Shown: positions 53,663-62,325, numbered from the stretch's first letter. The stretch is 64,000 bases of DNA from Nocardia higoensis (GCF_015477835.1 NZ_JADLQN010000008.1:33561-97560); one strand, 5' to 3'. Made by a program: numbers and translations. The notes: generated by a model from the sequence alone, not told the origin.

Positions 53663-54696
53663 CGCACTCCCTGCGCGCTCAGGTGTTCGGCGAGTTCGTA
53701 GAGCGCGCCGAGGTCGATACCGTCGGTGAGGGCGGGCAGATGCATCTGCGTGACGCCGAGTTCGTTCAGTTCGGCGGCGTTGGCGTCCTGCGCCCGCAGC
53801 CGGATGGCGTGCTCCACGGTCTCGGTGATCAGGCCGTCGAAGTCGTCGTCGGTCACAGTGATGCCCGCGCGGTCGAGTCCGGCGCGGATCGTGTCCCGGT
53901 CCAGCTCGCCCGCGGCGGCCAGGTCGCGCATGTCGGTCGGCAGGTGACCCTCACTCGCGCGATTGACGATGACCGCGCCGATGCGCAGATCGTTGGCGGT
54001 GAGCTCGGCGATGGCGTCCGCCGTCTCCTGCACCGGCAGTGCCTCGAGCAGCGTGACCAGGTGGATCATCGTCTGATCCGAATGCAGCAGTCTCGACACG
54101 CCCTCGGCCTGGGCGGCGATCGGCCCGCCCTTGGCGATCTCGGCCATCGCCTTGGTGACATCGAGGAAGCTGCTGATCCGGCCGGTCGGTGGGGCGTCGA
54201 CCACGATCTCGTCGTAGGCCGGTCTGCCCGCCTTGTCCACGCGGACCGCGCACTCCTTGATCTTGCCGGTGAGGATCACATCCCGCAGACCGGGCGCGAT
54301 GGTGGTGACGAACTCGATGGCGCCCATCCGGCGCATGGCCCGGCCCGCGAAACCCAGGTTGTAGAACATGTCGAGGTATTCCAGAAAGGCGTGCTCGATG
54401 TCCAGCGACAGGGCAACCACCTCGCCGCCGCCGTCGGCGGTCGCGATCTTGGTCTCGGTGGGTGGCAGCGGCGGCAGGTCGAACAGCTGGGCGATGGACT
54501 GCCTGTTCTCCACCTCGACGAGCAGCACCTTGCGCCCCCCGGCTGCCAGCGCCAGTGCCAGCGCCGCGGCGACCGTGGACTTGCCGGTCCCGCCCTTGCC
54601 GGAGATGTAGTGCAGACGGGCCTGTTCGGCCCGCTTCGGCCACCCCTTGTCCGGCTCCGGCTCGGCCGAAACGGGATCAGCAGTTGGTACTCCCAC
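53659..54696 (-). CDS. ArsA/GET3-family ATPase, first subunit (Rv3679-like)
   Basis: A 345-residue partner ATPase. Walker A HYISGKGGTGKSTVAAALALAL, VEVENRQSIAQLF and the switch II VVDAPPTGRISSFLDVTK are clear. GTG 54696 is chosen: TAGGCT lies about seven bases upstream and the length equals Rv3679 (about 340), while the open frame upstream lacks similarity. The mRNA should be almost leaderless. It is divergent from the DUF4177 gene. Confidence 0.88.
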   Translation of the reverse strand: MGVPTADPVSAEPEPDKGWPKRAEQARLHYISGKGGTGKSTVAAALALALAAGGRKVLLVEVENRQSIAQLFDLPPLPPTETKIATADGGGEVVALSLDIEHAFLEYLDMFYNLGFAGRAMRRMGAIEFVTTIAPGLRDVILTGKIKECAVRVDKAGRPAYDEIVVDAPPTGRISSFLDVTKAMAEIAKGGPIAAQAEGVSRLLHSDQTMIHLVTLLEALPVQETADAIAELTANDLRIGAVIVNRASEGHLPTDMRDLAAAGELDRDTIRAGLDRAGITVTDDDFDGLITETVEHAIRLRAQDANAAELNELGVTQMHLPALTDGIDLGALYELAEHLSAQGVR

Positions 54697-54803
54697 GCTC
54701 GCGAGCCTATAACTCCCCGGCAGCGGGTGGCGTGAGGACGGCTGCGACGGCCCGGATTCGCCCGCGACCGCACCGCCGGACCGAGGGTCAATACACTCGG
54801 CCC

Positions 54804-54959
54804 ATGACGACATGGGAATACGCCACCGTGCCTTTGCTGACGCACGCCACCAAGCAGATCCTCGACCAGTGGGGCGCCGACGGGTGGGAGCTGGTGACGG
54901 TGCTGCCCGGCCCGACCGGTGAGCAGCACGTCGCGTACCTGAAGCGCCCCAAGGCCTAG
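54804..54959 (+). CDS. Small DUF4177-type protein (Rv3678A-like)
   Basis: A 51-residue protein. TACACT (54792-54797) is exactly six bases before ATG 54804, a leaderless start. WEYATVPLLTHATKQILDQWGADGWELVTVLPGP is the DUF4177 pattern. Function unknown; the gene order with RidA and MBL is conserved in mycobacteria. Confidence 0.85.
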   Translation: MTTWEYATVPLLTHATKQILDQWGADGWELVTVLPGPTGEQHVAYLKRPKA

Positions 54960-54997
54960 ACGACGGACCTGGAGAACAGAGTGAGGAGACGGGAGAG

Positions 54998-55480
54998 GTG
55001 ACGGCGATGACGGGACCGGCGACGCGCTGGCAGGAGAACCTGGATCGGCTCGGCGTGCGGCTGCCCGCGGTGGCGGCGCCGGTCGCGGCCTACATTCCGG
55101 CGGTGCGCACCGGCTCGCTGGTCTACACCTCCGGGCAGTTGCCGTTCGTGGAGGGCGAGCTGTCCGCGATCGGCAAGGTGGGCGCCGAGGTCTCTGCCGA
55201 GGCCGCGAAGGAGGCGGCCCGGTTGTGCGCGCTGAACGCGCTGGCCGCGGTGCACGATCTGATCTCGCTGGACGAGGTGGTGCGAATCGTGAAGGTGGTC
55301 GGCTTCGTGGCTTCCGCGCCGGGTTTCACCGATCAGCCGATCGTGATCAACGGCGCCTCGGAATTGCTGGGCGAGGTCTTCGGCGACGCGGGCGTGCACG
55401 CGCGCTCGGCGGTCGGTGTGGCCGAGTTGCCGAAGAACGCGCCGGTCGAGATGGAGCTGATCGTCGAGGTCCGCGGCTGA
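54998..55480 (+). CDS. RidA-family protein (Rv3678c-like)
   Basis: A 160-residue protein, GTG 54998 (GAGGAG nine bases upstream; ATG 55007 possible). RTGSLVYTSGQLPFVEGEL and CALNALAAVHDLISLDEVVRIVKVVGFVAS are RidA-like, as is the C-terminal GVAELPKNAPVEMELIVEV. The DARS-like ARSAVGV segment supplies the Arg expected to act on enamine/imine intermediates. It follows DUF4177 by 38 bp. Confidence 0.88.
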   Translation: MTAMTGPATRWQENLDRLGVRLPAVAAPVAAYIPAVRTGSLVYTSGQLPFVEGELSAIGKVGAEVSAEAAKEAARLCALNALAAVHDLISLDEVVRIVKVVGFVASAPGFTDQPIVINGASELLGEVFGDAGVHARSAVGVAELPKNAPVEMELIVEVRG

Positions 55481-55607
55481 GTTCCGGCCCTCCGCGAGGT
55501 GCACCGAGGGGTTGCTCGTGGCGGGGCACGATCCCGGCTCTGCCGCCGCGGCGATCGCGGGACTAGCGTGGATCGTGCCCGACGGCGTGTGAACAGAGGT
55601 GAGAGCG

Positions 55608-56399
55608 ATGGCGGCGACGCATCCCGCGTACGGACAGGTGCGCCAGGTGACTCCGTCGGCGGCGGTGCTGCTGGCGGACAATCCCGGCCGGATGACCTTG
55701 GACGGGACCAACACCTGGCTGCTGCGCGCGCCGGGCGCGTCGGGGTACGTGGTGGTCGACCCGGGCCCGAAGGACAAGAAGCACAGCGAGGCCATCGCCG
55801 CCGCGACCGATGGCGATATCGTGCTGACGTTGGTCACCCATCACCATCACGACCACACCGCCGGCCTCGATCGGCTGGTGAAGCTGACCGGGACGCCGGT
55901 GGCCGCCGCGCACTCCGACTATCTCGATCGCTGGGAGGCCCCGCTGTCCGACGGCGAGGTGCTCGAGGCGGCGGGCCTGAAGATCCGCGCGTTGGCCACC
56001 CCCGGGCACACCGCCGATTCGATGAGCTTCGTGCTCGACGACGCGGTGCTGACCGGCGACACCATCCTGGGCGCGGGTACCACGGTGCTGGAGTCGCGGT
56101 CCGGCGCGCTGGCCGATTACCTCGGCTCGCTGGACCGGCTGCTCGCGGCCGGGGCGGGCAGGGCCCTGCTGCCCGCCCACGGCACCGAGCACGCCGACCT
56201 GGAGCCGGTCGCCCGGTATTACGTCGCGCATCGGCACGAGCGGCTGGATCAGGTGCGCGCCGCGCTGCGTGAGCTCGGTGAGAACGCGGGCGCGATGTCG
56301 GTGGTCCGCAAGGTGTACGCCGATGTGGACAAGCGGCTGTGGCCCGCGGCTCGTAGTTCGGTCCAGGCGCAGCTGGACTACCTGCGTTCCCACGAGTAG
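55608..56399 (+). CDS. Metallo-beta-lactamase fold hydrolase (Rv3677c-like)
   Basis: A 263-residue protein, ATG 55608 behind GAGGTGAG. Zinc ligands are in LVTHHHHDHTAGLDRL, TPGHTADSMSFVL, LTGDTILGAG and LLPAHG. It resembles LACTB2-like hydrolases, which act on RNA or thioesters; the true substrate is unknown. It ends near a strong bidirectional terminator shared with crp. Confidence 0.88.
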   Translation: MAATHPAYGQVRQVTPSAAVLLADNPGRMTLDGTNTWLLRAPGASGYVVVDPGPKDKKHSEAIAAATDGDIVLTLVTHHHHDHTAGLDRLVKLTGTPVAAAHSDYLDRWEAPLSDGEVLEAAGLKIRALATPGHTADSMSFVLDDAVLTGDTILGAGTTVLESRSGALADYLGSLDRLLAAGAGRALLPAHGTEHADLEPVARYYVAHRHERLDQVRAALRELGENAGAMSVVRKVYADVDKRLWPAARSSVQAQLDYLRSHE

Positions 56400-56437
56400 G
56401 TCCTGTCCTCGTCCGCGCCCCTCCGGCGCGGACATGC

Positions 56438-56490
56438 GAAGGCCCGGCCGGACCCCCAGAGCACAGAGCACGGGGTCCGGCCGGGCCTTC
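56438..56490. terminator. Bidirectional terminator between MBL gene and crp
   Basis: A perfect 19-bp stem, GAAGGCCCGGCCGGACCCC (56438-56456) with GGGGTCCGGCCGGGCCTTC (56472-56490). It is the strongest hairpin in the window. Confidence 0.8.
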
Positions 56491-56520
56491 TCGCCTGTAC
56501 GGCCGAGAACTGTCGCCGGG

Positions 56521-57195
56521 TCAGCGGGCGCGGCGGGCGAGGCGCTCGGAGTCGGAGATGAGCACGCTCTTGCCTTCGAGCCGCAGCCAGCCGCGGTGCG
56601 CGAAGTCGGCCAGCGCCTTGTTCACGGTCTCGCGGGAAGCGCCGACGAGCTGGGCGATCTCTTCCTGGGTCAGGTCGTGGGTGACTCGGAGGGCGCCCGC
56701 CTCCTGGGTGCCGAAGCGCTGCGCGAGCTGCAGCAGCGCCTTGGCCACACGACCGGGAACGTCGGTGAAGATCAGGTCGGCGAGGTTGTTGTTGGTGCGC
56801 CGCAGACGGCGGGCCAGCACTCGTAGCAACTGCTCGGCGATCTCGGGCCGTTGATCGATCCACGCCTTGAGCGCGTCGCGGTCCATGGTGACCGCGCGGA
56901 CCTCGGTGACCGTTGTCGCGGTCGAGGTACGCGGACCGGGATCGAAGATCGACAGCTCGCCGAACATGTCCGACGGCCCCATGATGGTGAGCAGGTTCTC
57001 CCGGCCGTCCGGGGAACGGCGGCCGATCTTCACCTTGCCCGCGGTGATGATGTACAGCCGGTCACCGGGTTCGCCCTCGTTGAAGATGACGTGACCGCGC
57101 GGAAAGTCCACGGGCTGCAGTTGTTTGGCGAGTGCCGCCACCGCGGTGGGCTCTACGCCTTGGAAGATGCCTGCTCTGGCGAGGGCCTCGTCCAC
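56521..57195 (-). CDS. crp: cAMP receptor protein family regulator
   Basis: A 224-residue Crp/Fnr protein, GTG 57195 with AAGGAG eight bases upstream. The cNMP domain has FPRGHVIFNEGEPGDRLYII and GELSIFDPGPRTSTATTV (cyclic-nucleotide phosphate pocket with Arg-Thr-Ser); the winged helix is DLTQEEIAQLVGASRETVNKALADFAHRG. It is the Rv3676 ortholog (same neighbours), a global regulator. Its recognition helix predicts the TGTGA-N6-TCACA class of sites reported elsewhere in this window. Confidence 0.95.
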   Translation of the reverse strand: MDEALARAGIFQGVEPTAVAALAKQLQPVDFPRGHVIFNEGEPGDRLYIITAGKVKIGRRSPDGRENLLTIMGPSDMFGELSIFDPGPRTSTATTVTEVRAVTMDRDALKAWIDQRPEIAEQLLRVLARRLRRTNNNLADLIFTDVPGRVAKALLQLAQRFGTQEAGALRVTHDLTQEEIAQLVGASRETVNKALADFAHRGWLRLEGKSVLISDSERLARRAR

Positions 57196-57281
57196 GAATG
57201 TGCTCCTTTGGGAAATGGCTCTAGTCCTGGACCGAAGCGAATCGGCCGAAAGCGCAGTCTACGCGGACGTGCGCCGAGGTA

Positions 57282-57297
57282 GTGACAGACACCACGT
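57282..57297. promoter_or_regulatory. Candidate Crp site upstream of crp
   Basis: AGTGA-CAGACA-CCACG lies 87 bp upstream of the crp start. It has the half-site pattern of weaker mycobacterial Crp sites and could mediate autoregulation. Confidence 0.35.
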
Positions 57298-57366
57298 TAC
57301 AAGTGAGTCCCGTGAACGGGCGAGGCGGAACCGAAACCGGCGGATGCCGGCTCGGCCCGGGCAGTG

Positions 57367-57609
57367 TCAGCTCGCGCGAGCGACGTCGAGGTCGCCGCGC
57401 GTCGAGCCGCGCTTGCGCATCTTGGCGACGGCGGCGGGCACGCCGAGCTCGGTCAGCTCGTCGACCTCGGCGTTGCTCGCCTTGTCCAGGTATTGCTGAA
57501 CCTCCGGGTCCGGTTCGAGAAGTTTGCGGAGCCGATTCTCGAGCCGCTCCATACCGAGGGCGAAGATCATCAACGCCATCGGGAAGAGCACCACAGCGAG
57601 TCCTTGCAT
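57367..57609 (-). CDS. Small membrane protein (Rv3675-like)
   Basis: An 80-residue protein from ATG 57609 with an N-terminal transmembrane helix (LAVVLFPMALMIFALGM) and a charged helical tail (RLENRLRKLLEPDPEVQQYLDK). The position between crp and nth matches Rv3675. Function unknown. Confidence 0.75.
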   Translation of the reverse strand: MQGLAVVLFPMALMIFALGMERLENRLRKLLEPDPEVQQYLDKASNAEVDELTELGVPAAVAKMRKRGSTRGDLDVARAS

Positions 57610-57699
57610 AGCGTGGAGTTAACACGGTGTAGGTCTCGGATGGAACACGTGGGCCGATGGGAAGGGATCCGGGTCACCCCGATTCCGTATGGTGAACCC

Positions 57700-58554
57700 G
57701 TGCGTGTCTCCCCGTCGTCCATCGTCGCCACAGGGTCTCCGGCCGCCGGTTCGCCGGGTGTCACCCCCTCGATTCCGGATGCCGAATCGCCCGCTCCCGC
57801 CGCGCCGCGCAAGCGCGGATCCCGCTCGCGACAAGGGGAAACGCGGCTGGGACTGGTGCGTAGAGCACGTCGGATGAATCGTGTTCTCGCCGAGGCTTTC
57901 CCCGGCGCGCACTGCGAACTCGACTTCACCACACCGCTCGAATTGGCGGTCGCGACAATCCTTTCCGCGCAATGCACCGACGAGCGCGTGAATCTGACCA
58001 CACCGGCCTTGTTCGCCCGGTATCGCACCGCTCGCGACTACGCCGAGGCGAACCGAGCCGAACTCGAGGAATTCATCCGGCCGACCGGTTTCTTCCGGAA
58101 CAAGACCTCGTCGCTGATCGGGCTCGGGCAGGCGCTGACGGAGAAATACGAGGGTGAACTGCCTCACACCCTCGAAGAATTGGTGAAATTGCCCGGAATC
58201 GGGCGGAAAACGGCCAATGTCATCCTCGGTAACGCCTTCGGGGTCCCGGGGATCACGGTGGACACCCATTTCGGCCGGTTGGTTCGCCGCTGGGGCTGGA
58301 CCAGCGAGGAGGATCCGGTCAAGGTCGAGCACATCGTCGGCGAACTCGTCGAGCGCAAGGAGTGGACGATGCTCTCGCACCGGGTGATCTTCCACGGTCG
58401 GCGCGTGTGCCATGCCCGCAAACCCGCGTGTGGCGCGTGTGTGCTCGCCGCGGACTGCCCGTCCTTCGGCCTCGGTCCGACCGACCCGGTGGCGGCCGCC
58501 GCACTCGTCAAGGGGCCTGAGCGTGATCACCTGCTGCGGATGGCGGGGCTGTGA
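57700..58554 (+). CDS. nth: Endonuclease III
   Basis: A 284-residue DNA glycosylase/AP lyase. GTG 57700 is six bases after TATGGT, a leaderless start; it gives a 55-residue low-complexity N-terminal extension before the conserved ETRLGLVRRARRMNRVLAEAFP. HhH-GPD motif LPGIGRKTANVILGNAFGVP with the catalytic Lys, VDTHFGRL with the Asp and the [4Fe-4S] loop CHARKPACGACVLAADC are intact. It excises oxidised pyrimidines. Mycobacterial Nth is about 245 residues; a shorter start such as ATG 57874 is possible. Confidence 0.93.
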   Translation: MRVSPSSIVATGSPAAGSPGVTPSIPDAESPAPAAPRKRGSRSRQGETRLGLVRRARRMNRVLAEAFPGAHCELDFTTPLELAVATILSAQCTDERVNLTTPALFARYRTARDYAEANRAELEEFIRPTGFFRNKTSSLIGLGQALTEKYEGELPHTLEELVKLPGIGRKTANVILGNAFGVPGITVDTHFGRLVRRWGWTSEEDPVKVEHIVGELVERKEWTMLSHRVIFHGRRVCHARKPACGACVLAADCPSFGLGPTDPVAAAALVKGPERDHLLRMAGL

Positions 58555-59177
58555 GCCGATTGCCGGTGTCCGCGCGGCTGGCGCTGGCGGCGCTGATCAC
58601 GGTCGTCGCGCTGGCGGTCGCGCTGTGGCCGCGCGAGGCCGAGCGCGACTCTGTCGAACGAGACCCGTCCGGCGGTGCGGTCCCCACACAGCTTCGCGAA
58701 GAGGCGGCGCTGCCCCCTTGCCCGCGGCCTGCCGACGACGTCCCGGGCCGGGGACCGCTGGCCGGTCTCACAACGGTCTGCCTGGCCGACGGCGCGCCGG
58801 TCGATGTGGCCGCCGCGCTGGCGGGCAAACCCGCACTGGTCAACCTGTGGGCGTACTGGTGTGGTCCGTGCGCGCAGGAATTGCCGCATCTGCAAGACTT
58901 CGCGGACCGGGCGGGCGCGGCGATCACCGTGCTCACCGTGCACAGCGATCCCGACGAGGCGAAGGCGTTGTCCCGACTGGCCGGTCTGGACGTGCACCTG
59001 CCCGGCGTGCTGGATCCGGACGCGCGGATCCGCAGCGCGGTCGGGGCGCCCGCGGTGCTGCCGATCTCGGTGCTGCTACGGGCCGACGGCTCGGTCGCCG
59101 AGGTAGTGGTGCGCACGTTCACCGGTGTGGACGACATCGCGAACACCGTGGATCGGGCCCTCGGGGTACGGATGTGA
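58551..59177 (+). CDS. TlpA-like membrane-anchored thioredoxin (Rv3673c-like)
   Basis: A 208-residue thioredoxin-fold protein whose GTG overlaps the nth stop (GTGA). An N-terminal anchor (RLALAALITVVALAVAL) puts the redox domain outside. The active site is LWAYWCGPCAQELPHL (CGPC) and the cis-Pro is in APAVLPISVLL. Two further Cys (LPPCPRP and TTVCLADG) could form a disulfide. It likely reduces or repairs envelope protein thiols. Confidence 0.88.
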   Translation: MSRLPVSARLALAALITVVALAVALWPREAERDSVERDPSGGAVPTQLREEAALPPCPRPADDVPGRGPLAGLTTVCLADGAPVDVAAALAGKPALVNLWAYWCGPCAQELPHLQDFADRAGAAITVLTVHSDPDEAKALSRLAGLDVHLPGVLDPDARIRSAVGAPAVLPISVLLRADGSVAEVVVRTFTGVDDIANTVDRALGVRM

Positions 59178-59387
59178 GCGCGATACGGGCGGCTTCGTGA
59201 GAAAGTCGATGGCGTGGGAATTTCACACGGGAAGCTGACGTAGAAAGCTTCGGATAGGCATCTCGCAGCATCTGTTGCGGGCGGACAGATGGTTTGTGGA
59301 GGTGATGGTGCGCACGTTCAGCGGAGCCGGTGATCCGGCGGCCAGATGCTTGCGCGTGGGTTGCTCCGCTCCGAAGGGAGCGGACGC
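59178..59387. other. Spacer with partial duplicate of the TlpA gene tail
   Basis: 210 bp. Bases about 59296-59330 (GAGGTGATGGTGCGCACGTTCAGCGG) match the tail of the preceding gene at 59100-59127 (GAGGTAGTGGTGCGCACGTTCACCGG) in sequence and reading frame. Nothing else is seen. Confidence 0.5.
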
Positions 59388-60107
59388 ATGACCATCGAAC
59401 TTCCGCACGACACGCCGGTCTGGCTGCGTCGCGTCACCGAGCCCGCCTCGATGGAACGCGGCAGTGGAACGTCCAAGGCGCGCGTGCTGCGCCGCCTCAT
59501 GACATTGACCTCGCCCGCCCGCGAGGCGGCCGTACTGGTGCTCTTCGAGGGCTCGCCCGAACCCGGCCCCGGCGCGCCGGGCGGCCTGCCCGCCGACGCG
59601 CACGTCCTGCTCACCCAGCGCGCGTCGACCATGCGTCAGCACCGCGGACAGGTGGCTTTCCCCGGCGGCGCCACCGATCCGGAGGACGAGGGGCCGATCG
59701 ACACCGCGCTGCGCGAGGCGGCCGAGGAGACCGGCCTGGAGCCCGCGGGCGTGCAACCGCTGACCCTGTTGCCGAAACTGTTCGTACCGCCGTCACGCTT
59801 CGACGTGACCCCGGTGGTGGCCTACTGGCGTGAGCCGAGCGAGGTACGGGTGGTCGATCCCGCCGAGACGGAACGAGTGGTGCGGGTGCCGATGGCCGGC
59901 CTGCTCGATCCGGCCAATCGTTTCCAGGTCCGCAGTCCGCTCGGGTATTCGAGTCCGGCCTTCCAGATCGACGGAATGCTCGTCTGGGGCCTGACCGGCG
60001 GCATCCTCGCCGGGCTGATCACCGGCGCGGGCTGGGAGCTCGACTGGGACCGCTCCGACGTGCGGGATCTGGAGAGCTCGCTGGCCGCGGTGGGCATGAC
60101 CTCATGA
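59388..60107 (+). CDS. Nudix hydrolase, CoA-diphosphatase-like (Rv3672c-like)
   Basis: A 239-residue Nudix protein, ATG 59388 with GGGAGCGG upstream. The Nudix box reads GGATDPEDEGPIDTALREAAEETGLE, with the CoA-type N-terminal VLLTQRASTMRQHRGQVAFPGG. It probably hydrolyses CoA or its derivatives. The stop overlaps the marP start (ATGA). Confidence 0.9.
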   Translation: MTIELPHDTPVWLRRVTEPASMERGSGTSKARVLRRLMTLTSPAREAAVLVLFEGSPEPGPGAPGGLPADAHVLLTQRASTMRQHRGQVAFPGGATDPEDEGPIDTALREAAEETGLEPAGVQPLTLLPKLFVPPSRFDVTPVVAYWREPSEVRVVDPAETERVVRVPMAGLLDPANRFQVRSPLGYSSPAFQIDGMLVWGLTGGILAGLITGAGWELDWDRSDVRDLESSLAAVGMTS

Positions 60108-61297
60108 GTTCCTCGGTCTGGCTCGATGTCGTCGTGCTCGTCCTGGCGCTGGCTGCCGCGACCTCCGGGTGGCGGCAGGGGGCGGTCGCCTCGGCGCTGG
60201 CCTTCCTCGGTGTGGTGCTCGGCGCGGTCGCGGGCATCCTGATCGCGCCGCACATCCTGGTGCACGTCGACGAGGGCCGTACCCGGGTGCTGACCGGCGT
60301 ACTGCTGATCGTGGTGCTGGTGATCGTGGGCGAGGTGGCGGGCATGGTGCTCGGCCGCGCGGCCCGCAGCGGCATGCACCATCCGTTCACCCGCAGCGTC
60401 GACAGCGCCGTCGGCGCGGTGTTGCAGGCGGTCGCGGTGCTGGTCACCGCCTGGCTGCTGGCTCTGCCGCTGGCCACCTCCTCACAGCCGGCGATCGCCT
60501 CGGCCATCAACGGTTCGCGGGTGCTCGCCGATGTCAACGACGTCGCGCCGAACTGGTTGCGCAAAGTGCCCAACGAGTTCTCCCGGCTGCTGAACACCTC
60601 CGGCCTGCCGGATGTGATCGGCCCGTTCGGCCGGGCACCGATCGCCGCGGTCGAACCGCCGGATCCGAGTGTGCTGGCCAGCCCGGTCGCGGCCTCGCTC
60701 CAGCAGAGCGTCCTGCGCATCCGCGGTGTCGCGCCCAGTTGTCAGCGTGCCCTGGAGGGCTCGGGTTTCGTCATCGCGACGGAGCGGGTGATGACCAACG
60801 CGCACGTGGTCGCCGGAACGACCAGCGTGACCGTCGATACCGCGCGCGGACCGCTGGATGCCCAGGTGGTGCTGTTCGATCCGTCGAAGGACGTCGCGGT
60901 GCTCGCGGTGCCCGGCCTGCCCTCGCCGGTGGTGCCGCAGGCCCCGCGGGACGCGGAATCCGGCGACAGTGCGATCGTGCTCGGATATCCGGGCGGCGGC
61001 CCTTACACGGCCAGCGCCGCGCGCATTCGCGAGACGCTCGATCTGACCGGTCCCACGATCTACCGCAACGGGACCGTGGAGCGCGAGGTATACACCGTGC
61101 GCGGCCTGGTGCGGGCGGGCAACTCGGGTGGTCCGCTGGTGGACACCCAGGGCCAGGTGCTCGGCGTGGTGTTCGGCGCGGCTGTCACCGACGACGACAC
61201 CGGCTACGTGCTGACCCTCGACGAGGTGCGCACCGAACTCGACGCCGCCGCGGGTGCGGCGAACGAGGTCGATACCGGAGCCTGTGTCCTGAGCTGA
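60104..61297 (+). CDS. marP: Membrane serine protease MarP (acid resistance)
   Basis: A 397-residue protein with four N-terminal transmembrane helices (about 1-140) and a periplasmic trypsin-like protease. Triad residues: His in TNAHVVAG, Asp in SKDVAVLAV and Ser in AGNSGGPLVD. Two Cys (APSCQRAL and DTGACVLS) match the disulfide in Rv3671c that tunes activity under acid and oxidative stress. It helps maintain pH homeostasis in mycobacteria. Confidence 0.93.
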   Translation: MSSSVWLDVVVLVLALAAATSGWRQGAVASALAFLGVVLGAVAGILIAPHILVHVDEGRTRVLTGVLLIVVLVIVGEVAGMVLGRAARSGMHHPFTRSVDSAVGAVLQAVAVLVTAWLLALPLATSSQPAIASAINGSRVLADVNDVAPNWLRKVPNEFSRLLNTSGLPDVIGPFGRAPIAAVEPPDPSVLASPVAASLQQSVLRIRGVAPSCQRALEGSGFVIATERVMTNAHVVAGTTSVTVDTARGPLDAQVVLFDPSKDVAVLAVPGLPSPVVPQAPRDAESGDSAIVLGYPGGGPYTASAARIRETLDLTGPTIYRNGTVEREVYTVRGLVRAGNSGGPLVDTQGQVLGVVFGAAVTDDDTGYVLTLDEVRTELDAAAGAANEVDTGACVLS

Positions 61298-61311
61298 ACC
61301 GCCTGCGACCA

Positions 61312-61335
61312 CCCGCCGGCCGGTCGCCCGGCGGG
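61312..61335. terminator. Terminator between marP and the EphE-like gene
   Basis: CCCGCCGG (61312-61319) pairs perfectly with CCGGCGGG (61328-61335) between convergent genes. Confidence 0.6.
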
Positions 61336-61378
61336 CCGGTCGGTTCTGGTGCGGGTCCGGCCTGGGGCGCGGGCTGTC

Positions 61379-62323
61379 TCAGGCCAGGAACTTGGCCAGT
61401 TCGGTGGTCACCGCGTCCGGATTCTCCTGGTGGGCGTAGTGCCCGGCGTCGGGCACGGTGACCAGCCGCCGTCGCGGAGACCATCGGCGCGCCCGATGGA
61501 AGGTGGAGCGCAGCAGGTACCCGTCGTGCTCGCCGCGCAGCGACAGCACCGGCACTGCGATCGGCACGCGCATCGTCGCCATGAACCGGCGACCGTCCGG
61601 ACGCCATTGGCTGCGGAAAGCCCAGCGCTGGTACTCCAGCGCGCAGTGCGCGGCGCCGGGAATGCGGATCGCCGAACGCATCCGGGTGGCGGTGTCGGCG
61701 CACTCCTCGCTCGCGCGCCAGCGCGCGCCCGCTCGCCGGCGCAGCATCCGCTCCACCTCGGCGCCGCCCTGGGTGGTCAGCCGGTATTCGGGGTAGCGGG
61801 GCGGCTGGCAGCGCAGGAACGCGGGCAGCCAGGCGCGACGCTGGCGCCGGTCCCGCAGCACCGCGCTCTTCAGCCCGGCCGGATGCGGGGAGGCGACCAC
61901 CGCGATCGAGCGCACCAGCCGGGGATGCAGCACGGCGGTCGCCCAGCACACCAGCCCGCCCTCGGCATGGCCGACCAGCACCGCGTCGGTGTGCCCGAGT
62001 GCGCGGATCAGACCGGCGACGTCGCCGGCCAGCGTCCAGCCGTCGTAGCCGCGCGGCGGTTTATCCGTGTCGCCGTAGCCACGCAGATCCACCGCGACCG
62101 TGCGGTAGCCCAGATCGGCCAGCGCGGTCAGCTGGTGGCGCCATGACCACCAGAAGTCGGCGAAGCCGTGCAGCAACAACACCAGCGGCGCGTCCGGGGG
62201 CGCTGCCGCGAAGCCCGGTGTCGCTTCGACGATGTGGAAGCGAATGCCGTTGGCGTGGACGTCCCGGTGCGTCCACGGACCTTCGTAGCGGACCGTGGAC
62301 GGATCGGGCGGGTTCGTGGACAC
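61379..62323 (-). CDS. ephE: EphE-like alpha/beta hydrolase with altered nucleophile elbow
   Basis: A 314-residue epoxide-hydrolase-like protein (Rv3670 position), GTG 62323 two bases after the upstream stop. The oxyanion HGFADFWWSWRHQL, the acid in LRGEHDGYL and the His in DAGHYAHQENP are present. The nucleophile elbow reads VGHAEGGLVCW: the Asp or Ser expected after GH is Ala, so classic hydrolysis is doubtful. It is the last gene of the DUF1469 operon. Confidence 0.82.
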   Translation of the reverse strand: MSTNPPDPSTVRYEGPWTHRDVHANGIRFHIVEATPGFAAAPPDAPLVLLLHGFADFWWSWRHQLTALADLGYRTVAVDLRGYGDTDKPPRGYDGWTLAGDVAGLIRALGHTDAVLVGHAEGGLVCWATAVLHPRLVRSIAVVASPHPAGLKSAVLRDRRQRRAWLPAFLRCQPPRYPEYRLTTQGGAEVERMLRRRAGARWRASEECADTATRMRSAIRIPGAAHCALEYQRWAFRSQWRPDGRRFMATMRVPIAVPVLSLRGEHDGYLLRSTFHRARRWSPRRRLVTVPDAGHYAHQENPDAVTTELAKFLA

Positions 62324-62325
62324 GC

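Noticed and set aside
52658..53701. 347-codon plus-strand frame opposite the Rv3680-like ATPase
   Set aside because: Shadow frame; the minus strand carries intact Walker A and switch motifs.
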